NCBI RefSeq assembly: GCF_024753565.1
Contig: NZ_JANTPT010000003.1
Coordinates: forward strand, 171,521 to 235,520
Direction: 5' to 3'
Length of the DNA: 64,000 nt
Source of the DNA: Mechercharimyces sp. CAU 1602
Lineage (GTDB): Bacteria; Bacillota; Bacilli; Thermoactinomycetales; JANTPT01
Below the pieces are notes generated by a model. That model saw only the letters and a list, made by a program, of their open reading frames with translations. It made no database searches and was not told the origin of the DNA. The position numbers and the translations under genes are program-made. This document shows positions 9,807 to 18,132 of this stretch, piece by piece; within the stretch, counting starts at the first letter, position 1, and each line of letters begins with the position of its first letter.

Positions 9807-11645
9807 TTACTCGTAGTAAGCCACTTTATCAATGGAATAACCGTATCCACTGACGGAGAAATCGGTGACGAGGTTGGCGGTAATCGTATCACCATCAACG
9901 TAAACCCAAAAATCTTCTTTTTTACCGTCAAAGGTGTGCTTTATCTCTCCGTCGGCATTTTTGATGTAGACGAAATCGTAGGTTGCTTCTGTATCAATCT
10001 TGGTGAAGTGCAACCCTACTTTGGATGCACCTGCCTTTGTATAGGTATCACTTTTGTTGTAGTTATTGCTGTAGGGGTGAGGGCTATCATAGGATTTATC
10101 CAGTTCTGTGCGCTTAGGATCTTCTTCTCCGTCATCTTCCCCTGTGTAGGATAGTTTTAGAGAATAGGTGTCGAAAGCATCCATCGCACCATTATAGCCA
10201 GAGACTTTAACATAGTAAGTTCCAGCACCACTAGCGCTGTATGAGAGTTCTTCACTCGTGGTTCTACCATTCTCAGATTTTGCAATGAGACTTCCCCGGG
10301 AGTTGTAGAGATAGAGGTCATAGTCAGCTGGAAGGCTTGTTAAGGAAGCGGAGATATTACCACCGCGATCACTTTTAAACGTGAACCAATCCGTATCAAC
10401 GTTGCTACTGATTAGACTGGAATAGCTTTTACCCGAAGAGACCTGTTTTGCTTCCTGACGGGAGTCATTTGGTTCATAAGCATCTCCACCTAATGCTTTT
10501 AGGGCATTTACTTTACCGTGGATCCATAGATTACCTGTGTTTGGGATGTGGTCGGCGGTGCTTTCTAGTGCCGCTCGAATTTCTGTATGAGACATCCCCT
10601 GTGATGCGAGCAGTGCGGCAACTCCTGCTACATGGGGAGCAGCCATTGAAGTACCGCTTTTCTCCCCATACCCGCCTCCGATGGTGGTGGAGAGGATATC
10701 GACCCCAGGAGCGGCGACATCGACCCAATCTCCGTAATTGGAGAAATTAGCGATGCGATCATTTTCATCCAAAGCGGCAACGGCAATTGAGCGATCGTAT
10801 GTTCCTGGATAGTTTGGTTTATTCGTTGATTTATTCCCGGCAGAGGCTACAATAACTACACCTTTACTCCAGGCATAGTTGACGGCGTCTTCGATTAGTT
10901 GAGACGGTTCGGGATCTCCGAGGCTCATATTGATCACATCTGCTCCGTTATTAACGGCATAAAGAATCCCGTTTGCTACTTGTTCATTGGTACCGTATCC
11001 TTCATCGTTCAAAACACGGACTGGCATAATTTTTACATTTGGAGCAACGCCGGCTACACCGATCCGGTTATTGGTACTTGCGGCAACCGTACCCGCAACG
11101 TGGGTACCATGACCGTGCACATCACTTGCATCGGGATCATTATCTATATAATCGTACCCTTGGATCACTTGTCCTTGTAGATCAGGGTGATTGGCTTCGA
11201 CACCGCTGTCGATGACAGCTACAATAACACCGCTGTTTCCGCGGGTGATTTCCCACGCAGCTGGAAGTTGCATGTTTTGCGGCCCGTATTGTCCTGAGCG
11301 ATAGTAAGGATCATCTGGTGTCCAGTCGGCAGAATACGTGATGATTGGTTCTGCATATTCTACTTGTGCCATTTTTTCATAGTCTTTAATCGCTTCTGCT
11401 ACACTCTCCCCTTCCACTTCGACAACGTCAAAGTCGAGTGTGTTGTTTTGTGAGAGAATATTAGCTGTTTCGGACTTATGGAGGCTTTTCTTACTCATAC
11501 TAGAAGTGTCATCTTTGAATTTTACAATAATTTCCGCACTGCTATTTTTCTCAGTGGCTTCTACTGCTGAGGGCTGTGAAAAGGGAAGTGTGAAGGCTAA
11601 TCCCAATGTGGTGAGTAAAGCGATCGTCGATTTTGATTTGTTCAT
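9807..11645 (-). CDS. Secreted subtilase with PPC and CUB-like C-terminal domains
   Basis: A 612-residue S8 peptidase. Residues 1-30 are a signal peptide (cut probably after VEA) and about 35-105 form the prodomain. The catalytic residues are Asp146 (VIDSGV), His179 (HGHGTHVAG), Asn271 and Ser333 (GTSMAAPHVAG). Residues about 388-500 form a bacterial pre-peptidase C-terminal (PPC) beta-sandwich, with YEPNDS, LPADYDLYLYN and GTYYVKVSGYNG. After an acidic linker, residues about 515-612 form a CUB-like sandwich (DFVYIKNADGE, ITANLVTDFS, YGYSIDKVAYY). The same last domain ends the protease at 21821. It lies downstream of no obvious partner and appears monocistronic. It is probably extracellular, with the C-terminal domains binding substrate or surface. 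Confidence 0.95.
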   Translation of the reverse strand: MNKSKSTIALLTTLGLAFTLPFSQPSAVEATEKNSSAEIIVKFKDDTSSMSKKSLHKSETANILSQNNTLDFDVVEVEGESVAEAIKDYEKMAQVEYAEPIITYSADWTPDDPYYRSGQYGPQNMQLPAAWEITRGNSGVIVAVIDSGVEANHPDLQGQVIQGYDYIDNDPDASDVHGHGTHVAGTVAASTNNRIGVAGVAPNVKIMPVRVLNDEGYGTNEQVANGILYAVNNGADVINMSLGDPEPSQLIEDAVNYAWSKGVVIVASAGNKSTNKPNYPGTYDRSIAVAALDENDRIANFSNYGDWVDVAAPGVDILSTTIGGGYGEKSGTSMAAPHVAGVAALLASQGMSHTEIRAALESTADHIPNTGNLWIHGKVNALKALGGDAYEPNDSRQEAKQVSSGKSYSSLISSNVDTDWFTFKSDRGGNISASLTSLPADYDLYLYNSRGSLIAKSENGRTTSEELSYSASGAGTYYVKVSGYNGAMDAFDTYSLKLSYTGEDDGEEDPKRTELDKSYDSPHPYSNNYNKSDTYTKAGASKVGLHFTKIDTEATYDFVYIKNADGEIKHTFDGKKEDFWVYVDGDTITANLVTDFSVSGYGYSIDKVAYYE

Positions 11646-12129
11646 GTCTTTCTCCTTTTTATTTTAAATTTGCTGTGAGAAGAGTCGCTATATTCTATCT
11701 TCGGCGTGCAGTTATGTAACGTACCTCAGAGGAAGATGAGAATAAGTACAAAGTATAGTTGGATATGGAGGTTTGCAGGTGCCAACCTATCGGAATAGAA
11801 TTTAGTATAGCGATACTCTAATCAAAAGACTTATTTACTATAATAAATTAAGAAAATTAATAAGTAAATATAAAATAGATAATTTTTTAGAAAAAAGTAG
11901 AAGTTTGTGGTTATCAGTGCAAAAACCAGGAAGGAAAATTCATCAAATAATATCAGCCGATGTAGAGTAATCATGCGAGATCCTTTACCTATATGTAGTT
12001 AAACTTAAAAATTTAATAACCTGGAACTTTATTCTCTATTTTGATACTTAATCCTTATATATTACTCATAAAAATGGAAATAATAAAATTTATTATATAC
12101 AGTGGGTTGGTTTATATTCTGTGTCGGTG
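11646..12129. other. Intergenic region between divergent subtilase 2 and SDR genes
   Basis: This is a divergent promoter region with no credible gene. It is strongly AT-rich. A GATAGGTT element on the minus strand (near 11787-11794) resembles half of the palindrome upstream of subtilase 1. I could not define the subtilase 2 promoter. Confidence 0.5.
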
Positions 12130-12158
12130 TTGACAACTGACGTAGTGTCATTTAATAT
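12130..12158 (+). promoter_or_regulatory. Sigma-A promoter for the SDR gene
   Basis: TTGACA (12130-12135), a 17-base spacer and TAATAT (12153-12158). The spacer also carries a TGACA/TGTCA dyad (12131-12150). Confidence 0.65.
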
Positions 12159-12165
12159 TCTAATT

Positions 12166-12179
12166 AACGACGAGTCGTT
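12166..12179 (+). promoter_or_regulatory. Palindrome over the SDR start site, candidate TetR operator
   Basis: AACGAC-GA-GTCGTT is a perfect inverted repeat placed about 8-21 bases after the -10 element, over the expected transcription start. The TetR-family gene just downstream (13403-14047) is the natural candidate ligand. The link is inferred from position and symmetry only. Confidence 0.45.
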
Positions 12180-12300
12180 TATAAAAGAAGATCGATGATG
12201 CTGAGGAGTAGTAAAGGTGGCTCACTCTCCAATGGACTAAAAGTTTTCGAATGCGCTGTCCGATTTTTATTATATTTACACTTACAAAAGGAGTAGGTTG

Positions 12301-13086
12301 ATGATGAAGAGCAATAAAACAGCCCTCATTACAGGAGCATCAAGTGGTATTGGATATGAATTAGCTCGTATTCACGCTGCGCATGGTGGTGATTTGGTCA
12401 TTGTGGCTAGGCGTGAAGATAAACTGAAGGCACTTAAGAAAGATTTAGAAAAGCAATATGGTGTTAACGTATTGCTAATCAAAAAAGATCTAACTTTACC
12501 TAACGCACCCACAGAAATATACGAAGAGGTGAAACAGGCAGGTGTCGAAGTAAATTATTTGATTAACAATGCAGGTTTTGGGGGTCACGGCAAATTTCAT
12601 GAGCGCTCGTGGGAAGAAGATCTATCCATGATCAATCTGAATGTGGTGGCTTTAACAGCACTTACAAGGCTGTTTTTACCCGATTTTGTAAAGCGCAATG
12701 AAGGTAAAATCTTAAATATTTCATCCACAGCCAGTTTGATGGCAGGTCCAATGCAGGCTATTTACTTTGCAAGCAAGGCTTTTGTAACCTCGTTTAGCAA
12801 TGCGATCGCAGAAGAACTGAATGATACTAAAATTACGGTTACAGCACTTTTACCTGGTGCAACGGAATCTGAGTTTGAAAACACCGCCGGTTTAAATAAT
12901 ACGGCATTGTTTAAGAAACCAATAAGTGCAAGCATAGTGGCGAAGGATGGATACGAAGGAATGATAGAAGGCAAGCTTAATGTAATCTCCGGTCTTAATT
13001 TGTTGCAGCGTATACAAATTGCCACTATGCCGTTCTTTCCAAAGAGGTTTCAACTAAGAGCAGTCCGTCGCATACAAGAAAAATAG
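12301..13086 (+). CDS. Short-chain dehydrogenase/reductase
   Basis: A 261-residue classical SDR, cytoplasmic and NAD(P)H-dependent. It has the cofactor motif TGASSGIG near the N-terminus, an ARRE segment that suggests NADP(H) preference, NNAGFGG, the catalytic serine in ISSTAS and the YFASK motif (Tyr-x3-Lys). AAAAGGAG at 12286-12293 favours the ATG at 12301; a TTG at 12298 and an ATG at 12304 are also in frame. The substrate cannot be named. It is preceded by a good promoter with an overlapping palindrome and followed 0.3 kb later by a TetR regulator on the same strand. Confidence 0.85.
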   Translation: MMKSNKTALITGASSGIGYELARIHAAHGGDLVIVARREDKLKALKKDLEKQYGVNVLLIKKDLTLPNAPTEIYEEVKQAGVEVNYLINNAGFGGHGKFHERSWEEDLSMINLNVVALTALTRLFLPDFVKRNEGKILNISSTASLMAGPMQAIYFASKAFVTSFSNAIAEELNDTKITVTALLPGATESEFENTAGLNNTALFKKPISASIVAKDGYEGMIEGKLNVISGLNLLQRIQIATMPFFPKRFQLRAVRRIQEK

Positions 13087-13134
13087 ATTTACGATAAGTC
13101 TGATTGAAACATGATTAGCTAAAGAATCTGAAAA

Positions 13135-13158
13135 GCCCGCGAGCTACTACTTGCGGGT
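13135..13158 (+). terminator. Weak hairpin after the SDR gene
   Basis: CCCGCGAG pairs with CTTGCGGG (one G-U pair) around a six-base loop. It lacks a T run, so its role is uncertain. Confidence 0.3.
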
Positions 13159-13198
13159 CAAACTTATCTAATGATCCTGTGTTGGACCGTTGGATAGA

Positions 13199-13240
13199 AG
13201 ACACATTTCCTGGAGGAAGGATATGTGTTATTTTTATTAT
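13199..13240 (+). terminator. Probable terminator between SDR and TetR genes
   Basis: ACACAT (13201-13206) pairs with ATGTGT (13223-13228), with inner TTCC/GGAA pairs, and TATTTTTATTAT follows. Confidence 0.5.
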
Positions 13241-13402
13241 GTAACAACACTTGAGTAAGTTTGCTTATATAGTTGATTGATAATAATAGGTATAGAAATT
13301 TAACCCACCTGATTGAAAACACCCATTTTAAAAAGAGGGTTTTAATCCCATTCTCTATGATAAATGTCATTGCATCACCTTAAGCGACAAGGAGTGATAG
13401 AA

Positions 13403-14047
13403 ATGGGGTTTTCGCGAGCTCGAACAAGCGAGCAGAAACAAAAAAGAATAGAAGAAGTAATGGAAGCTACCGCCCGATTATATGATACAGTTCCATATGA
13501 AGAGATTACTTTCGCTGCTATTGCCAAAGAGACAGGGTTCTCTAGATCCAATCTGTATATTTATTTTACAAGTAAAGAAGAAATTCTGCTGGAAATCTTA
13601 TTGAGTGATCTATACTCATGGTATGAGAATGTAGAGGCTTCCTTTCATGTGAGAAGGTCGTATGCTGTTGAGGAGATCATGGAGGTATGGACGGATGCGC
13701 TGGTCCGAAATCAACGCTTGTTAAGTTTGCTTTCGATTTTATTTACTGTATTAGAAAAAAACGTATCAATCGAAGCGCTTGCCAAGTTTAAAAGAGGTAT
13801 GCTAGCCGTTCAACAACGGTGTTATCTATTGTTACAAGGGCTTTTTCCTGCTGCTACTGAGCAAGAACTTCAACAATTCTTGGTAAGTTCGTTTGCGCTG
13901 GCACAAGGATTATATCCCATGACATGTTTAACAGAGTATCAAATAAAAGCGCTTGCTAATTGTAATATGGAGTATGTTCCACCTAACTTCCGTGATTCAT
14001 TCTTACAAGCCGGTATTCAATTGGCACACGGATTATTAAACAAATAA
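13403..14047 (+). CDS. TetR-family transcriptional regulator
   Basis: A 214-residue repressor of the TetR type. The N-terminal helix-turn-helix is clear (EEITFAAIAKETGFSRSNLY, then IYFTSKEEIL). The remaining residues form an all-helical ligand-binding domain without close resemblance to a named regulator. ATG 13403 is preferred over an upstream TTG because AAGGAG (13389-13394) precedes it. It stands alone downstream of the SDR gene and may act on the palindrome at 12166-12179. A bidirectional hairpin follows the stop. Confidence 0.88.
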   Translation: MGFSRARTSEQKQKRIEEVMEATARLYDTVPYEEITFAAIAKETGFSRSNLYIYFTSKEEILLEILLSDLYSWYENVEASFHVRRSYAVEEIMEVWTDALVRNQRLLSLLSILFTVLEKNVSIEALAKFKRGMLAVQQRCYLLLQGLFPAATEQELQQFLVSSFALAQGLYPMTCLTEYQIKALANCNMEYVPPNFRDSFLQAGIQLAHGLLNK

Positions 14048-14096
14048 CTATCTCTATACGATATATACAAATAAACTAATGATTACTTTTATGTAG

Positions 14097-14131
14097 ATAA
14101 AGCCTCCCTTTCACTAAGAGGGGGGCTTTAT
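14097..14131. terminator. Hairpin between convergent genes
   Basis: ATAAAGCCTCCCT pairs with AGAGGGGGGCTTTAT using a few G-U pairs. It ends the TetR gene from one side and may serve the minus-strand ABC operon from the other. Confidence 0.65.
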
Positions 14132-14158
14132 CCTATCAACACCTCAGACGTGGGGAAA

Positions 14159-14216
14159 GAGCTCTTCGGTCTCCTTAAGTAAGGTGATATTTTAAGAAGG
14201 AGCCCATGAAGAGCTC
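14159..14216 (-). terminator. Extended inverted repeat at the 3' end of the Ytr-like operon
   Basis: GAGCTCTTC (14159-14167) pairs with GAAGAGCTC (14208-14216), and inner CTCCTTA/TAAGAAGGAG bases extend the structure. It lies 12 bases beyond the stop of the last operon gene. It is probably a terminator or 3'-stabilising structure. Confidence 0.5.
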
Positions 14217-14227
14217 CTTGGTGTAGT

Positions 14228-15193
14228 CTAATTGGTAACATCTCGCCTCTGGAAGACAGTCCAGGAAACGAGGAGGAAGAGGAGGAGGTGGATCGAAAGA
14301 ATGGTGACAGAGAAAGGGAGGGTCATGTCTTCAAAGAAGGGACTATGGGTGGCATACATATCTAGTCGTAAATTGGTGAGAAAAGAGTACTTTACCCATT
14401 CGATATTCATTCCGAGAAGAATTCCTGTTATCGTAGAGCTTGATAAATATAGGGCGATAGAGACGCCTGTTGCCATAGAACTACTACGAAATAAGGTGGA
14501 TATCATAAAAGCGAATGAGACCATCATCACCATTTCAACAATGGAGTATCCATAGTTGGTCAACGCTTTTAAGAACATGCTCTTTTCGATTACTTCTCCT
14601 TCTACGATGGTAAGAGCTATGGAGGGGGAGCTCCATCCGAAGAAAATGCCGCCGAAAATGAGGGAAGAAACAAAGAGCAAAGTGAGTAGAGTGAGCGCAT
14701 AGTAAAGTGAGGAGAGATATTTAGCAAGCAGGATTTTCCTCCTCTTGATTGGACGCAGCAGAAGAAGTTTAATGGTGCCCCACGAAAATTCTCCCGCAAC
14801 ACTAGTAGAAACAGCGAATATTGCGAAGAGAGTGACGAGAACGATGATATTGCGCGATTCATCGAGGTATGACCACATATCTACACTGATAGGTAGGTTA
14901 TGGGCAAGACGATATTCATTAGTAGCAATACGGTTCTCTAAATTTTGTTTATAACGATAGTTTTGATTGGGGTCAGCTATCACTTTTGCATATTCATTGT
15001 TTTGTGATTGTAGCTCTTCCTTCCACTGCGGATTTTGCGGAATCTCTCCAAATGCGCTGTCTGCATGGAGCTGTTTATTGGCAATCGTATACCCGAGGGA
15101 GGCGAGAAGAAGCAAAGCGATCATAATATAGGTTCCGATACGGTTAAAAGTCTTCATATTTTCATTTTGTATCAAGCGTAAGAGTTTAACCAA
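14228..15193 (-). CDS. ABC-2 type transporter permease (BcrB-like), copy 2
   Basis: A 321-residue membrane protein and the last gene of a five-gene minus-strand operon. It starts with LLRLIQNENMKTFNRIGT, then one helix, a polar extracellular loop with many Asn/Gln residues, then about five helices. It matches the permease at 5454-6431 along its length, so the two are paralogs. Its start overlaps the ATPase gene by 8 bases, the same junction geometry as in copy 1, which suggests duplication of the whole pair. The substrate is unknown; export of an envelope-active peptide is a reasonable guess from the family. Confidence 0.85.
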   Translation of the reverse strand: MVKLLRLIQNENMKTFNRIGTYIMIALLLLASLGYTIANKQLHADSAFGEIPQNPQWKEELQSQNNEYAKVIADPNQNYRYKQNLENRIATNEYRLAHNLPISVDMWSYLDESRNIIVLVTLFAIFAVSTSVAGEFSWGTIKLLLLRPIKRRKILLAKYLSSLYYALTLLTLLFVSSLIFGGIFFGWSSPSIALTIVEGEVIEKSMFLKALTNYGYSIVEMVMMVSFAFMISTLFRSSSMATGVSIALYLSSSTITGILLGMNIEWVKYSFLTNLRLDMYATHSPFFEDMTLPFSVTILSIHLLLFLLVSWTVFQRRDVTN

Positions 15194-16109
15194 TCTGTTT
15201 TCCTCCTGTTATCTCTAAGAATGTGTCTTCGAGTGTGCGTTGCCCCATCTGTATATCCAATATTTGAAATCCTTCTACTGTGAGGGTTTGCAGCAGAGAA
15301 GGAATGTGTTCGCGCTCGAGCAAAAGGGTGAGTTGGTCTCCACTGATGGCAGTCTTATACTCAGGGAACGTATGTGAGATATAGGCGTATACGTTTGAGG
15401 GTGCATCTACTTGAAGGATAAGAGTGGTAAGTTGTTGTTCCTTCCACTGTGCTACTTCCTTAATATCAATTAGTTTGCCTGCTTGCAAAATACCGATGCG
15501 GTCGCACATCATCTCCATCTCGCTTAGCAGATGACTAGAGACGAGGATCGCCATCTGTTCTTCGTGAGCAATCGAACGTAAGTATTGGCGAATTTCACGG
15601 ATGCCGGCAGGGTCGAGTCCGTTTGTTGGCTCGTCTAAGATGAGAAGGGAGGGAGAGTGAAGTAAGGCTTGTGCTAATCCCAGCCGTTGTCGCATCCCGA
15701 GAGAGTAAGTTTTCACTTTATCATGGATGCGTTTTTCCAATCCGACAAGGCGGACGACTTCGTCGATGCGCTCCTTTTTTACTCCATTACACATACGCCA
15801 AAAATGAAGTAGGTTTTTGTATCCAGTTAGAAAGGGATACAGTTCAGGATTTTCTACAATTCCCCCCACATGGGAGAGTGCGCTCTCAAAATCTTGTTTG
15901 AGATCAGATCCTTGGATGATGACTTGGCCTGCACTCATCGAGATGAGACCGACGATCATTCGAATCGTTGTTGTTTTTCCTGCCCCATTGGGACCGAGGA
16001 AGCCAAACACTTCCCCGGGGTAAACGCTTAAGTTGAGATCATGAATAATCGGTTTTCTGCCAATCACTTTGCGCAGTTTTTTTACTTCAAGAACAGGTTG
16101 AGTCTTCAT
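15186..16109 (-). CDS. ABC transporter ATPase (BcrA-like), copy 2
   Basis: A 307-residue ATPase with Walker A GPNGAGKTT, signature SLGMRQRLG, Walker B with LILDEPTNGLDP and a C-terminal extension like that of copy 1. The start at 16109 (MKTQPVLEV) is favoured by GGAGG just upstream and by an ATGA overlap with the stop of the preceding ATPase gene. An in-frame ATG 15 codons further upstream is inside that gene. It pairs with the permease at 14228 and is the fourth gene of the operon led by the permease at 17946. Confidence 0.9.
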   Translation of the reverse strand: MKTQPVLEVKKLRKVIGRKPIIHDLNLSVYPGEVFGFLGPNGAGKTTTIRMIVGLISMSAGQVIIQGSDLKQDFESALSHVGGIVENPELYPFLTGYKNLLHFWRMCNGVKKERIDEVVRLVGLEKRIHDKVKTYSLGMRQRLGLAQALLHSPSLLILDEPTNGLDPAGIREIRQYLRSIAHEEQMAILVSSHLLSEMEMMCDRIGILQAGKLIDIKEVAQWKEQQLTTLILQVDAPSNVYAYISHTFPEYKTAISGDQLTLLLEREHIPSLLQTLTVEGFQILDIQMGQRTLEDTFLEITGGKQIG

Positions 16110-16819
16110 GATGTGACCTCCGTTGGGTGAGTAGTATAAGTGTGATGCATCCACTGGGTAATACTCATATTGGCTTGGGAGCGAATTTGGTCTGCTTCTT
16201 CCAACTTGAGAACTTCACCCGCACGAATTGCGAGTACCATATCTAAAATGGGCTCCACTTCTTGCACCTCATGTGTGGCTAATAAAACAGTCTGTTCTTC
16301 CAGATTGACGAAGGAGAGCAGTCCATGAATGATGGACTGTCGCACCATTGGGTCGAGTCCAGAAAGAGGCTCATCCATCAAGATATAGGGGGCATTGCGG
16401 GCAAGGGTGAGCATGAGCTTGACACGTCCTTGAGTTCCTTTAGAGAGGCTACTTACCTTCCGTGTCATAGGAATTTGAAGATGGGTAGCTACCTTAGATG
16501 CTTTTGTTGTGTCAAAGTCTGGGAATTGACTGGCATAATAATGAATCATCTCCTCTACTGTATACATGGGATAATGCATCTCTTTATCTGTCAAAAAAGC
16601 GATGCGGGCGGCGATTGTGCGTGTGACGAGTTGTTTATCAACGGTGATGGTTCCCTTTGTCGGTTTGGCAAGTCCAGCAATAAGTTTGAGAAGGGTCGAC
16701 TTGCCACTCCCATTTTCACCGAGAACGCCAATAATCTTACCCGTGGGGATGGAGATATTAATGTTGTGAAGAGCTGTTTTGTTGAGATAACGTTTTTGTA
16801 CGTGATTAAAGGTGATCAT
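16106..16819 (-). CDS. ABC transporter ATPase (YtrB-like)
   Basis: A 237-residue short ATPase: Walker A GENGSGKST, a degenerate signature LSKGTQGRVKL, Walker B ILMDEPLSGLDP and H-loop ATHEV. The SKGTQGR form is typical of YtrB-type ATPases encoded next to YtrA-like GntR regulators. It overlaps the GntR gene by 4 bases and the next ATPase by 4 bases, so translation is coupled. Its membrane partner is probably the permease at 17206-17946. Ytr systems respond to cell-wall antibiotics in Bacillus, but the substrate here is not shown. Confidence 0.85.
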   Translation of the reverse strand: MITFNHVQKRYLNKTALHNINISIPTGKIIGVLGENGSGKSTLLKLIAGLAKPTKGTITVDKQLVTRTIAARIAFLTDKEMHYPMYTVEEMIHYYASQFPDFDTTKASKVATHLQIPMTRKVSSLSKGTQGRVKLMLTLARNAPYILMDEPLSGLDPMVRQSIIHGLLSFVNLEEQTVLLATHEVQEVEPILDMVLAIRAGEVLKLEEADQIRSQANMSITQWMHHTYTTHPTEVTS

Positions 16820-17202
16820 CTGGTGTTCTTCCCTTCTTCAGTCTGATTTTTTATGAATTGACTCAGCGTGTGCATAATCTCCTGTGGTTCAAACCCCATC
16901 TCTTTCATCTTGGCAAAGAAGAGCTCCATTTCGTGTGAGCACAATTGATGACGTAACTGCTCTAAGCGTTCTTGATCGTCGGTGATAAAAGTGCCTTGCC
17001 CGCGGCGCATCTCCACCACTCCTTCTCTTTGTAATTCTTTGTACGATTGTGAGACGGTATTGGGATTGAGATTTACTTGTAAGGCGAGTTCGCGTACGGA
17101 GGGAAGTTTTTCTCCTGGCTGTAACTCACCACTTATAACTTGTCGTTGAATTCGATGGGCGAGTTGTAGATAGATGGGCTGTGAGCCGTCAAATCCATTC
17201 AT
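16816..17202 (-). CDS. GntR-family regulator, YtrA subfamily
   Basis: A 128-residue regulator. The winged helix occupies residues about 8-75 (QPIYLQLAHRIQRQVISGEL, LPSVRELALQVNLNPNTVSQ, GVVEMRRGQGTFI), followed by the short helical tail that defines the YtrA subfamily. These proteins repress their own ABC operon. Unusually, the gene is second rather than first in the operon, 3 bases after the leading permease. The dyad at 17965-18006 upstream of that permease is the likely operator. Confidence 0.88.
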   Translation of the reverse strand: MNGFDGSQPIYLQLAHRIQRQVISGELQPGEKLPSVRELALQVNLNPNTVSQSYKELQREGVVEMRRGQGTFITDDQERLEQLRHQLCSHEMELFFAKMKEMGFEPQEIMHTLSQFIKNQTEEGKNTR

Positions 17203-17205
17203 GTT

Positions 17206-17946
17206 TTATACCTCCACTTTCTTCTCCAAAATCCATGTGGAGAAGGCGAATAAGGCAAACGAGATGAGGAGACCCAGGAGCGTAATGGCGATGTCAATAT
17301 AGATCGAATACTCATTTAGCAGTTCGGGAGTAAAGATAATCGTTGTCCCTAGTTGTGAGAGCATGCTAATTAATTGCATGGTTCCGATGAAGAGAAGAAT
17401 GGCAACTACACTAATGATGTAGGAAGCTCCCTTGCCTGTGTAAGTTTTAAGCCACTGCGTGAGCGACCATAGTAACAAGAGGGCTCCGCAGAAAAAGAGG
17501 TTCCCCAACAAGAAAAAATTAGCTATATTTCCTGCTATATAGAGAGTGTCCACGTTTAAGACATCACGATAAGAAAGCCATTTTGTGAAAGGTTCCGCTA
17601 CTTCAGGGTGGATCCATATGGTGATAGCGAAGTAAAGGGTTTGAATACATACTGTGATCAGAAGTGCGAAGCATGCATTGAGCAATTTGGAGAGAAGGAG
17701 CGTTCTAACAGGGTACGGGTTATGGAGCCAGCGATGAAGTTGAGCTCCTTCTCTTTGTAAGCTGATAAAGAAATAAGTAGGAATATAGAAATAGCTGAGA
17801 AAGGTGATGAAGCCAAAGCCAGCTAACTGACCTCCATTTTTAAAATTTAGATAGAGAATAAGTAATGTGACGAGTCCAATCCAGATGAGTGCCCCTGTGC
17901 GACCAATTCGATAATCTTTGTGTAACAATCCTTGCCATGAAGTCAT
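17206..17946 (-). CDS. Membrane permease of the Ytr-like operon
   Basis: A 246-residue protein with about six hydrophobic helices. It opens with WQGLLHKDYRIGRTGALIWI, resembling the start of many ABC-2 permeases. It is the first gene of the operon, so it is the most likely membrane partner for the YtrB-like ATPase. The ATG at 17946 follows AAAGGAT at short distance; the ribosome binding site is weaker than elsewhere. A strong dyad lies 20-60 bases upstream. Confidence 0.75.
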   Translation of the reverse strand: MTSWQGLLHKDYRIGRTGALIWIGLVTLLILYLNFKNGGQLAGFGFITFLSYFYIPTYFFISLQREGAQLHRWLHNPYPVRTLLLSKLLNACFALLITVCIQTLYFAITIWIHPEVAEPFTKWLSYRDVLNVDTLYIAGNIANFFLLGNLFFCGALLLLWSLTQWLKTYTGKGASYIISVVAILLFIGTMQLISMLSQLGTTIIFTPELLNEYSIYIDIAITLLGLLISFALFAFSTWILEKKVEV

Positions 17947-17964
17947 GAAAATATATCCTTTCTG

Positions 17965-18006
17965 TAATGTATTAGTGTACTATCTATATAGTGCACTAAT
18001 ACATTA
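17965..18006 (-). promoter_or_regulatory. YtrA-type operator/promoter region
   Basis: A 19-base arm (17965-17983) matches its inverted partner (17988-18006) at 18 of 19 positions. Inside it are AGTGTA (17974-17979) and TGCACT (17992-17997), close to the AGTGTA...TACACT pattern known for B. subtilis YtrA. A perfect minus-strand TTGACA (18016 to 18011) lies just upstream, so a bound repressor would cover the promoter. Confidence 0.75.
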
Positions 18007-18132
18007 TGGTTGTCAAGGGACTATGAAAAAATTTGGAGGGAGGGGGATTTTGGGAAGGGGTAGTCGACTGTAGGACATCCTCTCCCTTATTTACGGGGAA
18101 TTTGATATAGTAATTGAAGGGAGGGTATCGGG

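Noticed and set aside
9689..9931. Minus-strand frame of 80 codons crossing the 42-bp palindrome
   Set aside because: It spans the terminator and overlaps the end of subtilase 2 in another frame, with no start signal.
13364..13402. Upstream TTG start for the TetR gene
   Set aside because: AAGGAG is correctly placed only for ATG 13403, and the extra residues do not resemble the family.
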